DNA of 64,000 nt from Alphaproteobacteria bacterium (GCA_016869215.1 VGEP01000005.1:62001-126000), one strand, 5' to 3'; numbered from the stretch's first letter, positions 1 through 9,057 are shown. Numbers and translations are program-made. Notes: generated from the letters alone by a model not told the origin.

Positions 1-173
1 TAATCAAGTGCAAACCGGACTGTGGAATCCCTGCCGGCGGCCGCAAAGCCGGCCATCGGGCGTGACCATAAAGCAGCCACCGCTGCCGTCCGGTTCGCCT
101 TTCCCTGTCCCTGCGGGCGTTCGATACTGAAACACCCGCCTTCAATTCGCTTCGGCGGGCGGCGAGGCAGTCC
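1..173. other. upstream region without a recognised gene
   Basis: No convincing gene. A short open frame beginning near position 22 overlaps the first real gene in another frame and has no family resemblance. A purine-rich GGCGAGG (about 160-166) lies upstream of the first start codon and may serve as its ribosome binding site. Any small or FAD subunit for the following hydroxylases would have to lie further upstream, outside the window. Confidence 0.5.
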
Positions 174-2522
174 ATGGGCGTCCGGCCGTTCGGCGCACGC
201 GTAACACGGTTCGAGGACCCGGCGCTTCTGTCGGGCCGTGGGCGCTATGTCGACGACGTCGCCATCGACGGCGCACTGCATGCGTGCTTCGTCCGCAGCC
301 CGATGGCGCATGCCAGAATCCGGTCGATTGACGGTGCGGCGGCGCGCGCCGTGCCGGGCGTCCATGCGGTCCTGACTGCGAACGACCTGCCGGAGCCGAT
401 GCGCAGCATGCGCATACCGACGCTGCAGGCCAACCCGGCGATGAAGCTGATCCGCACGCAGCATTGTCTGGCGCGCGAAGAAGTCTGCTACGTCGGCGAG
501 CCCGTGGCCGTCGTCGTCGCCGAGACGCGCCACATTGCGGAGGACGCCGCCGCGCTGGTCGACGCCGACTACGATCCGCTTCCGGTCGCGGCCGAGATCG
601 AGGATGCGGCGCAGCAGGGCGCGGCCCTCGCGCATTCCGGCCTGTCCGACAACGTCGCCTGCGCATTGCGGATGGAATACGGCGACGTCGATGCGGCTTT
701 CGCATCGGCGGCGCACACGGTCGAGGAGACGTTTTCTACCCACCGCGGCGGCGGTATGCCGATGGAGACGCGCGCGGCGATCGCCGAACACGATCTCGCC
801 GACGGTCGCCTGACGGTGTGGTCGGCGACGCAGACGCCGCATCTCGGACGCCGCATCCTCGCCGATCTGCTCGATCGCGACATCGAATCGATCCGCATGA
901 TCGCGCCCGACGTCGGGGGCGGCTTCGGAATTAAGGCGCCGTTCTATCCGGAGGAGGCGGTGATCCCGGCCGCCGCGCTGCTGCTCGGCCGTCCTGTGAA
1001 GTGGACCGAGGACCGCCGCGAGAATTTCCTCAGCGCCACGCAGGAACGCGACCAGCGCTGGACATTGGCGCTGGCGCTCGACCGGGACGGCCGGATTCTC
1101 GGCCTGCGCGGCACGACGCTGCACGAGCAGGGTGCGTTCATGCCGTGGGGCCTGGTGATGCCCTACGTCGCCGGCGTGGCCGTGCTCGGACCCTATGCCG
1201 TGCCGAATTACCGGCTCGACGTGACCGTCGCCGTCAACAACAAGACGCCGGTCGCGCCGGTGCGCGGCGCCGGCCGCCCGCAGGCGGTATTTGCCATCGA
1301 GCGCCTGATGGACCGTGCGGCGCAGACGCTCGGGCTCGACCGCGCTGAGTTCCGGCGCAGAAATCTCGTCGCGCCACGGCAGATGCCCTACGCAACCGGG
1401 CTCTCGCTCGGCGGCAAGCCCGTGACTTATCAGAGCGGCGACTTCCCAGGCGGCCAGACGATGGCGATGGAAGCCGCCGGCTACGCCGGTTTCGCCGCAC
1501 GGCAGGCGCAGGCCCGCGCGCGGGGCCGCTACATCGGCATTGGCTTGGCGAACTACGTGGAAGGAACCGGTCTCGGCCCCTACGAAGGCGCGAGCGTGCG
1601 CATCCTGCAGAACGGCAAGGTCGCCGTCGCGACCGGCGCCACCAGCCAGGGCCAGGGCACCAGGACCACATTGGCGCAAGTGGTCGCCGACCGGCTCGGC
1701 TGCAAGATCGAGGACGTGACCGTCACGCTGTCGGACACCGCCGCGTTTCCGATGGGCGTCGGCGCGTTCGCGAGCCGCCAAGCCATCGCCGCGGGCAGTG
1801 CGGCGCACGCCGCAAGCCTCGCGGTGCGCGAGAAGGTCGTCGCGCTGGCCGCGCGGGCGCTCGGCGTGCCCACGGACGACATCGACGTGGACGACAGCCG
1901 CGCCACCGCGCGCAGCGGCAACAAGCCGTCGCTGACGTTCGGCGAGCTGGCGCGAATGGCGCAGGGCGTCCCGGGCGTGTCGTTTCCGGAAGGCCAGGGC
2001 GCCGGACTGGAACACACCGCCTATTTCCACCCGCCGGGCTATTCGTTCTGCAACGGCACGCATGTGGCCGAAGCCGAGGTCGATCCGATGACCGGCGGCG
2101 TGACGCTCCTCGACTACGTGGTCGCGCACGACTGTGGGACCGTCATCAATCCGATGGTGGTCGACGGCCAGGTGCACGGCGGGGCGGCGCATGGCATCGG
2201 CAACGCGCTGTTCGAGCGTATGGCCTACGACGCCGACGCCAATCCGCTGACCACAACCTTTCAGGACTATTTATTGCCCGCCGCGCCCGAAGTGCCGACG
2301 TTCCGCGTCGAGCACGTCGAGACGCCGAATCCGACCAACCCCATCGGGGTCAAGGGTGCGGGCGAAGGCGGCGCGATCCCTGCGCCCGCAGCAGTGATCT
2401 CCGCCATCGAGGACGCGCTGTCGCCGTTCGGCGTGCGGTTCTCCGAGTTCCCGCTGACACCCGAGGCCATCGTGCGCGCGTTGCGCGAGGCGGGAGCGTA
2501 CGAAACGCTGGCATCCAGCTAG
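174..2522 (+). CDS. xanthine dehydrogenase family, CoxL-like molybdopterin-binding subunit (first paralog)
   Basis: Large subunit of a molybdenum hydroxylase, 782 residues, the usual full length for the CoxL-like branch. The N-terminus has the family's FGARVTRFEDPALLSGRGRY opening, and the molybdopterin domains follow with GGGFGIKAPFYPEE. The catalytic glutamate is in GVKGAGEGG (Glu731). The active-site loop reads VRGAGRPQAVFAIERLMD (about residue 364); it lacks the Cys-containing AYRCSFR loop of true CO dehydrogenase, so this is a form-II type enzyme of unknown substrate, probably hydroxylating an aromatic, heterocyclic or aldehyde compound. No signal peptide, so cytoplasmic. The 2Fe-2S and FAD subunits are not adjacent in this window. 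It is followed after 80 bases by a close paralog. Confidence 0.9.
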   Translation: MGVRPFGARVTRFEDPALLSGRGRYVDDVAIDGALHACFVRSPMAHARIRSIDGAAARAVPGVHAVLTANDLPEPMRSMRIPTLQANPAMKLIRTQHCLAREEVCYVGEPVAVVVAETRHIAEDAAALVDADYDPLPVAAEIEDAAQQGAALAHSGLSDNVACALRMEYGDVDAAFASAAHTVEETFSTHRGGGMPMETRAAIAEHDLADGRLTVWSATQTPHLGRRILADLLDRDIESIRMIAPDVGGGFGIKAPFYPEEAVIPAAALLLGRPVKWTEDRRENFLSATQERDQRWTLALALDRDGRILGLRGTTLHEQGAFMPWGLVMPYVAGVAVLGPYAVPNYRLDVTVAVNNKTPVAPVRGAGRPQAVFAIERLMDRAAQTLGLDRAEFRRRNLVAPRQMPYATGLSLGGKPVTYQSGDFPGGQTMAMEAAGYAGFAARQAQARARGRYIGIGLANYVEGTGLGPYEGASVRILQNGKVAVATGATSQGQGTRTTLAQVVADRLGCKIEDVTVTLSDTAAFPMGVGAFASRQAIAAGSAAHAASLAVREKVVALAARALGVPTDDIDVDDSRATARSGNKPSLTFGELARMAQGVPGVSFPEGQGAGLEHTAYFHPPGYSFCNGTHVAEAEVDPMTGGVTLLDYVVAHDCGTVINPMVVDGQVHGGAAHGIGNALFERMAYDADANPLTTTFQDYLLPAAPEVPTFRVEHVETPNPTNPIGVKGAGEGGAIPAPAAVISAIEDALSPFGVRFSEFPLTPEAIVRALREAGAYETLASS

Positions 2523-2602
2523 CGCATTCGCCGCCGCGCCGGGCTTTTCCCGGCCGTCCCGCCATCGGATACTGTGGACGGCAGGCGGCGGAGTTTTCGC
2601 GA

Positions 2603-4954
2603 ATGGGTTCGAAGCAATTCGGCGCGCGCGTGGCGCGTCTCGAAGATCCGGCGCTGCTCACCGGCAGAGGCCAGTTCGTCGACGACCTGACACTGCCCGG
2701 CATGCTGCACGCCGCCTTCGTGCGCAGCCCGCATCCGCACGCTCGCATCCGCAGGATCGATGCAGCGGCTGCACGCGCGATGGCAGGCGTGCATGCGGTG
2801 CTGACCGCAAGCGAACTGCCGGAGCGGCTTGCCACCGGCCAAATCCCCATGCTGGTGCCGAACCCCGCCATCAGGACCCCGCGCACGCAGGTATCGCTGG
2901 CACGCGACGAGGTCTGCTACGCAGGGCAGACGGTCGCGGTCGTCGTCGCCGACAGCCGGCCGCTCGCCGAGGATGCGGCGGCGGCCGTCGCGGTCGACTA
3001 CCAGCCGCTGCCCGCCATCAGCGATGCCCGGGACGCGGTGAGGCCCGGCGCCGCGCGCGCCCACAGCGACCTCGAGTCCAACGTCGCGGCCTTCGTGCCG
3101 ATGAGCTACGGCGATGTCGATGCCACATTCGCCAACGCGCCGCACGTCTTCGAGGAGACGTTCTGGCTGCATCGCGGCGGCGCAATGACTCTGGAGGGCC
3201 GCGCAGTGCTGGCTCGGCACGACGCTTCCGCCGACATGCTGACGGTGTGGTCGGCGACGCAGACGCCGCATCTGTGCCGCGGCCAGATCGCCGACCTGCT
3301 GGAGCGCGATCCGGAATCGGTACGCGTGATCGCCCCCTTGGTCGGCGGCGGCTTCGGCACCAAGGCGCCGTTCTACGCCGAGGAGGCGGTGATCCCGGCC
3401 GCCGCGGTCATGCTCGGCCGCCCGGTGAAGTGGCAGGAGGACCGGCGCGAGCATTTCCTGTCGGCGACGCAGGAGCGCGACCAGCAATGGATCGCGTCGA
3501 TCGCGGTCGACGGCAACGGAAACATTCTAGGCCTACGCGCCAAAATGCTGCACGACACCGGCGCGTTTCTGCCCTGGGGCATCATCGTGCCGTTCATCGC
3601 CGCGACGACCTTTCCCGGCCCTTACGTCATTCCGGCGTACCGCATCGAGACCACCGTCGCCTTCACCAACCGCGTTCCGACCACGGTCGTACGCGGCGCG
3701 GGCCGTCCGCAGGCGGTGTTCGCGATGGAGCGCCTGATGGACCGGGTCGCGCGCGAATTGAAACTCGACCGCAACGCGGTGCGCGCGCGCAACATGATCC
3801 GGCCCGAGCAGATGCCCTACGCGCCGGGGCTGACGTTCCGCGACGGCAAGCCGCTGGTTTATGTCGGCGGCGATTTTCCGAAGAGCCAGCGCGAGGCCGT
3901 GCGGCTCTCGGGCTACGAGGACTTCGCCGCGCGGCAGGCGGAGGCGCGCAAGCAAGGCCGCTTTATCGGCATCGGGATCGCCAACTATGTCGAGGGCACG
4001 GGGCTCGGCCCGTTCGAAGGCGTCACCGTGCGCGTGATGCAGAACGGCAAGGTCGCGGTCGCGACCGGCGCAACCACGCAGGGCCAGGGCACACGCACCA
4101 CCATCGCGCAGATCGTCGCCGACCGGCTCGGCTGCCGGATCGAGGACATCGTGATGTCGCTCGGCGACACCGGCGCGATCTCGCAGGGCGTCGGCGCGTT
4201 CGCGAGCCGGCAGGCGGTGAACGCCGGAAGCTCGGCGCACATCGCGGGACTTGCCGTGCGCGGCAAGGTCGTCGAGTTTGCGGCGCGCGTACTTGGCGTG
4301 CCGGCCGCCGACATCGACGTGGAGGACGGCCGCGCGACCGCTCGTTCCGGCAACAAGCCGTCGCTCACGTTGGGCGAGCTGGCGCGCATGGCGCAGGGCA
4401 CGCCCGGCGTGTCGTTCCCCGAGGGCCAGACCGCGGGCCTGGAGCACACCGCGTTCTTCACCGCACCGCAGGCGTCATATTGCAACGGCACGCATGTGGT
4501 GGAGGCCGAGGTCGATCCGATGACCGGCGGCGTTACGCTGCTCCGCTACACCGTGGCGCACGACAGCGGCGTGGTCATCAATCCCATGATCGTCGACGGC
4601 CAGGTGCAGGGCGGCGCCGCGCACGGCATCGGCAACGCTCTGTTCGAGCACATGCGCTACGACGACGGCGGAAACCCCCTCACCACCACGTTCCAAGATT
4701 ATCTGCTGCCCTCAGCGCCCGACGTGCCGGGCTGTGCTATCGAGCACGTCGAGACGCCAAACCCGCTCAATCCCATCGGCGTCAAGGGCGCGGGCGAAGG
4801 CGGCACCATTCCCGCGCCGGCCGCCATTGTTGCCGCTATCGAGGACGCACTGTCGCCTTTCGGCGTGCGCTTCACGGACATGCCGCTGACGCCCGAGAAA
4901 ATCGTATCGACGCTGCACACGGCAGGGGCTTACGATAAGCTCGATGCCGCATGA
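2603..4954 (+). CDS. xanthine dehydrogenase family, CoxL-like molybdopterin-binding subunit (second paralog)
   Basis: A 783-residue tandem paralog of the preceding gene, colinear over the full length and by eye well over half identical. It keeps the same motifs: opening FGARVARLEDPALLTGRGQF, GGGFGTKAPFYAEE, loop VRGAGRPQAVFAMERLMD (about residue 364) and catalytic glutamate in GVKGAGEGG (Glu732). Like its neighbour it is form-II CoxL-like rather than a CO dehydrogenase. Its stop overlaps the start of the next gene by four bases (ATGA), so the two are probably translationally coupled. Differences are concentrated in the N-terminal third and in the residues around 70-110, which may mean two substrates or two isoforms sharing the same small subunits. 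Substrate not determinable from sequence. Confidence 0.9.
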   Translation: MGSKQFGARVARLEDPALLTGRGQFVDDLTLPGMLHAAFVRSPHPHARIRRIDAAAARAMAGVHAVLTASELPERLATGQIPMLVPNPAIRTPRTQVSLARDEVCYAGQTVAVVVADSRPLAEDAAAAVAVDYQPLPAISDARDAVRPGAARAHSDLESNVAAFVPMSYGDVDATFANAPHVFEETFWLHRGGAMTLEGRAVLARHDASADMLTVWSATQTPHLCRGQIADLLERDPESVRVIAPLVGGGFGTKAPFYAEEAVIPAAAVMLGRPVKWQEDRREHFLSATQERDQQWIASIAVDGNGNILGLRAKMLHDTGAFLPWGIIVPFIAATTFPGPYVIPAYRIETTVAFTNRVPTTVVRGAGRPQAVFAMERLMDRVARELKLDRNAVRARNMIRPEQMPYAPGLTFRDGKPLVYVGGDFPKSQREAVRLSGYEDFAARQAEARKQGRFIGIGIANYVEGTGLGPFEGVTVRVMQNGKVAVATGATTQGQGTRTTIAQIVADRLGCRIEDIVMSLGDTGAISQGVGAFASRQAVNAGSSAHIAGLAVRGKVVEFAARVLGVPAADIDVEDGRATARSGNKPSLTLGELARMAQGTPGVSFPEGQTAGLEHTAFFTAPQASYCNGTHVVEAEVDPMTGGVTLLRYTVAHDSGVVINPMIVDGQVQGGAAHGIGNALFEHMRYDDGGNPLTTTFQDYLLPSAPDVPGCAIEHVETPNPLNPIGVKGAGEGGTIPAPAAIVAAIEDALSPFGVRFTDMPLTPEKIVSTLHTAGAYDKLDAA

Positions 4955-5502
4955 GCGAGACCCCGGCCCCCAACAGCCAGTCCGCCAAGAGCCAGTCGCC
5001 ATTCTGGCGCTTCTCGATCTCCTTCTACGCCGTGCCGGGCGTGGCCCCCGCCTGCATCGAATTGCAGGACCGCGCCGGCGTCGACGTCAACGTGCTGTTC
5101 TTCCTGCTCTGGAGCGCAACGCTTGGCCGCGCGCTGAGTGCCGCCGAAGTCGCTGCCCTCGACAAGACCATCGGCGCCTGGCGCGACATGACGGTGGTGC
5201 CGCTGCGCAACATCCGGCGCGCGCTGAAGGAGCCGCCTGCCATCGTGGCCCCCGGCATTGCCGAGACGTTCCGCAGCCGCATCAAGTCGGCCGAACTGGA
5301 GGCCGAGCGGCTGCAGCAGGAGGCGATGTACGGGCTGACGCTCACCGGCCCGCTGGGCCAGCCGGCAGCGAACGCAGCGTCCGCGGCCAAGGCCAGCACC
5401 GACGCCTACCAGTCGGTGCTGGGTCCCTTCCCAACCGGGCCGCTCGAAGCCATCCTGTCCGCGCTTGCAAAGTTCGACCCCGGCCCTTCCGGCGGCGCAT
5501 GA
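4951..5502 (+). CDS. DUF2390 (TIGR02444) family protein
   Basis: A 183-residue soluble protein of the TIGR02444/DUF2390 family, a family without an assigned biochemical role. The typical core is visible: FWRFSISFYAVPGV near the N-terminus, CIELQD, then VNVLFFLLW and a helical middle with WRDMTVVPLRNIRRALK. Helices are predicted through the remainder, with an Ala-rich C-terminus. No signal peptide. It starts inside the stop codon of the hydroxylase large subunit (four-base overlap) and therefore belongs to the same transcript, which is unusual context for this family and hints at a role with the hydroxylases or with the decarboxylase genes downstream. Family assignment is from remembered motifs. 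Confidence 0.75.
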   Translation: MSETPAPNSQSAKSQSPFWRFSISFYAVPGVAPACIELQDRAGVDVNVLFFLLWSATLGRALSAAEVAALDKTIGAWRDMTVVPLRNIRRALKEPPAIVAPGIAETFRSRIKSAELEAERLQQEAMYGLTLTGPLGQPAANAASAAKASTDAYQSVLGPFPTGPLEAILSALAKFDPGPSGGA

Positions 5503-5577
5503 CCGGGCCGAAAACCGGTTCCCAGGCTTCGGCCACATGCGCTAGGGATGGGTAGAGCGCACACGCAGAGATCGAGA

Positions 5578-6165
5578 ATGAGCACCAAGGTTCCCCGGCG
5601 GCTGGTGGTCGGCATTTCCGGCGCGTCCGGCACCATCTACGGCATTCGGATTCTCGAACTGCTGAAGAAGACCGACATCGAGACCCATCTGGTGATGAGC
5701 AAGTCGGCCGAGATGACGATGGTCTACGAGACCAAGTTCAAGCCGAAAGAGGTGCGCGCGCTCGCCTCGGTGAACCATCCGGCCGCCGACATCGGCGCCT
5801 CGATCTCGTCGGGATCGTTCGCAACCATGGGCATGATCGTCGCGCCCTGCTCGATCAAGACCATGAGCGAGATCGCGACCGGCGTGACCTCGTCGCTCGT
5901 TTCGCGCGCGGCCGACGTGGTGCTGAAGGAGCGCCGAAGGCTCGTGCTCGCGGTGCGCGAGACGCCGCTGCACGGCGGCCATCTGCGGACCATGACGACG
6001 CTTTCCGACATCGGGGCTATCGTCGCGCCGATCGTGCCGGCGTTCTACAACAAGCCGAAGACGATCGACGACATCATCAATCACAGCGTCGGCCGGCTGC
6101 TCGACCTGTTCGGCATCGACACCAAGACGGTAAAGCGCTGGGAAGGCGGCCCGGCGGAGGAATGA
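5578..6165 (+). CDS. ubiX: UbiX-family flavin prenyltransferase
   Basis: Makes prenylated FMN, the cofactor of UbiD-type decarboxylases. The 195-residue protein has the flavin-binding GISGASGTIYGIRILELL at residues 10-27, the central APCSIKTMSEIATG segment and a C-terminal LAVRETPLH motif, all standard for UbiX. An upstream in-frame ATG at 5548 exists but would add ten residues with no family counterpart; the start at 5578 places the flavin motif at the normal distance from the N-terminus. The matching UbiD-family gene lies 500 bases downstream, separated by a carboxymuconolactone-decarboxylase-like gene, so the cofactor is most likely made for that enzyme. Cytoplasmic. Confidence 0.93.
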   Translation: MSTKVPRRLVVGISGASGTIYGIRILELLKKTDIETHLVMSKSAEMTMVYETKFKPKEVRALASVNHPAADIGASISSGSFATMGMIVAPCSIKTMSEIATGVTSSLVSRAADVVLKERRRLVLAVRETPLHGGHLRTMTTLSDIGAIVAPIVPAFYNKPKTIDDIINHSVGRLLDLFGIDTKTVKRWEGGPAEE

Positions 6166-6199
6166 GGCATTTCGCTCGACCGGTGCGGCACACTCGGTT

Positions 6200-6224
6200 C
6201 ACCCTCCCCCTCCAGGGGAGGGTG
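6200..6224. repeat. short G/C palindrome between ubiX and the next gene
   Basis: CACCCTCCCC...GGGGAGGGTG is a near-perfect inverted repeat with a short loop. It resembles the small intergenic palindromes common in Rhizobiales genomes; no T-run follows, so it is not a classical intrinsic terminator. Confidence 0.6.
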
Positions 6225-6269
6225 AAAGGAGTTCGCGGCTCGCTCGCGGCGTAACATCGGGAGGATCGA

Positions 6270-6659
6270 ATGGACCAGAAAACCTACGACATCGGCATGA
6301 AGATGCGCCGCAAGGTGGCCGGCGACGAATACGTCGACAAGGCGATGGCGGGCGTCGACGATTTCAACCGCGACTTCCAGCGCATCGTCACGCAATACTG
6401 CTGGGGCGAGGCCTGGGGCGACGACACGCTGCCGCCGCGCGAGCGCTCGATCCTCAACCTCGGCATGATCGCCTCGCTCGGCCGGATGGAGGAGTTCCAG
6501 ACCCACGTGCGCGGCGCGTTGAACAACGGCATGACGCCAAACGAAATCCGCGCCGTGCTGATCCAGATCGCGGTCTATTGCGGCATCCCCTGCGGCGTCG
6601 ATTGCTTCCGGCACGCGCGGCCTATCATTGCGGAGTGGCAGAAGAAGCAGCAGAAGTAG
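6270..6659 (+). CDS. carboxymuconolactone decarboxylase (CMD) family protein
   Basis: A 129-residue single CMD domain. The motifs PRERSILNLGMIASLGRMEE and FQTHVRGALNNGMTPNEIRA match 4-carboxymuconolactone decarboxylase-like proteins, with the conserved histidine in QTH; there is no CxxC, so it is not an AhpD-type peroxidase. In protocatechuate catabolism this family decarboxylates gamma-carboxymuconolactone, but many members have other, unknown roles. A GGGAGGATCGA Shine-Dalgarno sequence precedes the ATG. It sits between the flavin prenyltransferase and the UbiD-type decarboxylase, with only seven bases to the latter, so it is probably part of the same decarboxylation pathway rather than of the beta-ketoadipate pathway. 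Confidence 0.88.
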   Translation: MDQKTYDIGMKMRRKVAGDEYVDKAMAGVDDFNRDFQRIVTQYCWGEAWGDDTLPPRERSILNLGMIASLGRMEEFQTHVRGALNNGMTPNEIRAVLIQIAVYCGIPCGVDCFRHARPIIAEWQKKQQK

Positions 6660-6666
6660 CAGCATC

Positions 6667-8331
6667 ATGCTCGACCAGCCGGACAAGCGCAGCGCCGCGG
6701 CGAAGGCTGCCGGCCCCGCGCTCGACTTCCAGCAGCACCTCGCGCGGCTGGAGGCGGAAGGGCTGGTCGTCCGCATCGACGATCCGATCGACAAGGACAC
6801 CGAGTTGCACCCGCTGGTGCGCTGGCAGTTCCAGGGCGGGCTGCCGGAGGACAAGCGCCGCGCGTTCCTGTTCACCAACGTCACCGACGGCAGCGGCCGC
6901 CGCTACGACATGCCGGTGGTGGTGGGCGCGCTGTCGGCGTCGCCGGACATCTACGCCATCGGCATGGGCCGCACGGTCGAGGACATCGGCAAGGCGTGGC
7001 TCGACGCCATCGCCCATCCGATCGCGCCGGTGCGCGTTCAGTCCGGCGCGTGCCAGGAGGTCGTCATCACGGGCGACGACCTGCGCAAGCCGGACGGCGG
7101 CCTGAAGGCGCTTCCGGTGCCGATCTCAACGCCGGGCTTCGACGCCGCGCCCTATTTCACCGCCACGCTCTGCGTCACCAGGGACCCCGAGAGCGGCATC
7201 CAGAACATGGGCACCTACCGCGCCGGGCTCAAAGCCACCGACCGGCTCGGCGTGCGCATGGCCTCGCGGATCGGCGGCGCCGGCGGCTATCAGCACTGGC
7301 TCAAGCACAAGAAGCTCAAAAAGCCGATGCCGGTCGCAATCGTCAACGGCTGCGCGCCGGTCGTCACCTTCACCGGGCCGCAGAAGCTCGCCATCGACAT
7401 GGACGAGATGGGCGTCGCGGGCGCGCTCGCGGGCGAACCGATCCGCACTGTCAAATGCGTCACCGTCGATCTCGACGTCCCGGCCGACGCCGAACTCGTG
7501 ATCGAAGGACTGATCGATCCGGAGCTGCTCGAACCCGAAGGCCCGTTCGGCGAAAGCCACGGCTATATCGCGCTCGAAGACTTCAACATGTCGATGCAGG
7601 TGACCGCGATCACCCACAAGCACAAGCCGGTATTCGTGTCGCTGGTGAGCCAGGTCACGCCGAGCGAATCGAGCGTCATCAAGAAGGTCGCCTACGAGCC
7701 GATGTTCCTGTCGCATCTGCGCGACCACATGGGCGTCAAGGGCATCCGCGGCGTGTCGCTGCACGAGCCGCTGTCGAACGTGCGGCCGGTCATCTTCCTG
7801 CAGTTCGCGCAAGGTGCACCCCGCACCGAGGTGTGGCGCGGCATCCACGGCGCATCCACGCTGCGCGCGGATTGCGGAAAGATCGTCGTCGCGGTGAGCG
7901 AGGACATCGACCCGGCCAACACCGACGCGGTGTGGTGGTCGATCGCCTATCGCTGCAATCCGGTCGAGGACGTGCATGTGGTGCCGCATCGTTCGAGCGG
8001 TCACGGTCCGAAGTCGGGCCGCCGCCCCAACGATTCCTCGCTGTTGATCGATTCCACGCTCAAGCAGCCGTTCCCGCCGCTCGCCCTGCCCACGCGCGAA
8101 TATATGGAGCGCGCCCGCGCGATCTGGGAACGGCTCGGCCTGCCCGCGCTGTCGCCGCAGCCGCCGTGGCACGGTTATCCGCTCGGGGAGTGGGCGGACG
8201 AATGGGATACCTATGCGCGCCGCGCGGTCGCAGGCGAATGGGAACAGAGCGGGAAAGAAACGTTCGCACGCCGCCGCGGCGGGCTGACACCTGAAACACC
8301 GGTCCATCAGGCGCCGAAAGACGACGACTAG
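6667..8331 (+). CDS. UbiD-family (de)carboxylase
   Basis: A 554-residue prenyl-FMN-dependent decarboxylase. It has the family signatures NMGTYRAGLK (cofactor/phosphate-contacting Arg), EGPFGESHGY (the catalytic Glu loop) and, further on, RGVSLHEP and GPKSGRRPNDSSLLID near the C-terminus. The start at 6667 (MLDQPDKR) is chosen over an upstream in-frame start at 6628 that overlaps the preceding gene and adds low-complexity residues. The UbiX gene upstream supplies the cofactor. Members act on aromatic, heteroaromatic or unsaturated acids; together with the molybdenum hydroxylases upstream the context recalls furan-dicarboxylate (HmfF) or phenylphosphate-type pathways, but the substrate cannot be assigned. 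Probably not the ubiquinone-pathway UbiD, given the catabolic neighbours. Confidence 0.92.
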   Translation: MLDQPDKRSAAAKAAGPALDFQQHLARLEAEGLVVRIDDPIDKDTELHPLVRWQFQGGLPEDKRRAFLFTNVTDGSGRRYDMPVVVGALSASPDIYAIGMGRTVEDIGKAWLDAIAHPIAPVRVQSGACQEVVITGDDLRKPDGGLKALPVPISTPGFDAAPYFTATLCVTRDPESGIQNMGTYRAGLKATDRLGVRMASRIGGAGGYQHWLKHKKLKKPMPVAIVNGCAPVVTFTGPQKLAIDMDEMGVAGALAGEPIRTVKCVTVDLDVPADAELVIEGLIDPELLEPEGPFGESHGYIALEDFNMSMQVTAITHKHKPVFVSLVSQVTPSESSVIKKVAYEPMFLSHLRDHMGVKGIRGVSLHEPLSNVRPVIFLQFAQGAPRTEVWRGIHGASTLRADCGKIVVAVSEDIDPANTDAVWWSIAYRCNPVEDVHVVPHRSSGHGPKSGRRPNDSSLLIDSTLKQPFPPLALPTREYMERARAIWERLGLPALSPQPPWHGYPLGEWADEWDTYARRAVAGEWEQSGKETFARRRGGLTPETPVHQAPKDDD

Positions 8332-8607
8332 CCTGCAAAATCCCGCCGTCGAATTTTCATGGCGTTGAAGCTGTAATGTTCCACGGCAACACCGGCACAT
8401 GTTGCGCCGCAACAGCAGCGCAAATTTGCATTGCTCGGGAACAGGCACAGCGAGCGCGGGTCATCGCCCGCAAAGCCGCTTGCCGCCTGGAATATCGTCC
8501 ACCACAGATTGTTGATTTGAAATAGTCCAATTAGACTTTTGACATCGAAGAACAAGGCCCGGCCTTCAGACGTGTCGGCCGGGACTCTCACCTGGGGAGG
8601 TTCGAGA
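8332..8607. other. 276-base intergenic region, likely promoter of the iron-sulfur/molybdenum hydroxylase operon
   Basis: No gene is seen. The second half (about 8500-8560) is distinctly A+T-richer than its surroundings, with TTGATT at 8512 and a short inverted repeat AGTC-CAATTA-GACT at 8524-8537. No pair of -35/-10 boxes with normal spacing is convincing. A strong Shine-Dalgarno GGGGAGG (8594-8600) precedes the next ATG. Confidence 0.4.
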
Positions 8608-9057
8608 ATGGTTCGCCTGAACATCAACGGCAGAGATCACAACGTCGACGTCGACGGCAACACGCCCCTTCTATGGGCGATCCGCGACAACGTCGGCCTG
8701 ACCGGCACGAAGTACGGCTGCGGCATCGCGCAATGCGGCGCCTGCACGGTCCACGTCGATGGCGTCGCCATGCGTTCGTGCTCGCTTCCAGTGAGCGCCG
8801 CGGTCGGCAAAAAGATCGTCACCATCGAAGGCCTCGCCGTCAACGGCGTGCTGCACAAGGTGCAGAAGGCCTGGATCGACCATGAGGTCCCGCAATGCGG
8901 CTACTGCCAGGCCGGCATGATCATGGCCGTGGTGGAACTGCTGAAGGACAAGCCGAAGCCGACCGACGCCGACATCGACAACACAATCACCAACATCTGC
9001 CGCTGCGGCACCTTCCAGGAAGTCCGCGCAGCAATCCACGCCGCGGCCAAGGCGTAA
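8608..9057 (+). CDS. 2Fe-2S subunit of a molybdenum hydroxylase (IorA/XdhS type)
   Basis: A 149-residue electron-transfer subunit carrying two [2Fe-2S] clusters. The N-terminal plant-ferredoxin-like cluster uses the cysteines of YGCGIAQCGACTVHVDG plus a later Cys (RSCSLP); the C-terminal helical cluster uses QCGYCQAGM and ICRCGTFQEVR. The start at 8608 follows a good Shine-Dalgarno sequence; an in-frame upstream ATG at 8539 would add a 23-residue tail not found in the family. It pairs with the large subunit 14 bases downstream, and the two together resemble isoquinoline 1-oxidoreductase (IorAB), which lacks an FAD subunit and passes electrons to a cytochrome. Confidence 0.93.
   Translation: MVRLNINGRDHNVDVDGNTPLLWAIRDNVGLTGTKYGCGIAQCGACTVHVDGVAMRSCSLPVSAAVGKKIVTIEGLAVNGVLHKVQKAWIDHEVPQCGYCQAGMIMAVVELLKDKPKPTDADIDNTITNICRCGTFQEVRAAIHAAAKA

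Noticed and set aside
22..204. Short open frame before the first hydroxylase gene
   Set aside because: Overlaps the true start in another frame, no ribosome binding site and no family resemblance.
174..4954. Reading the two large subunits as carbon monoxide dehydrogenase CoxL
   Set aside because: The Cys-containing active-site loop of form-I CO dehydrogenase is missing; the loop is VRGAGR, and coxM/coxS are not adjacent.
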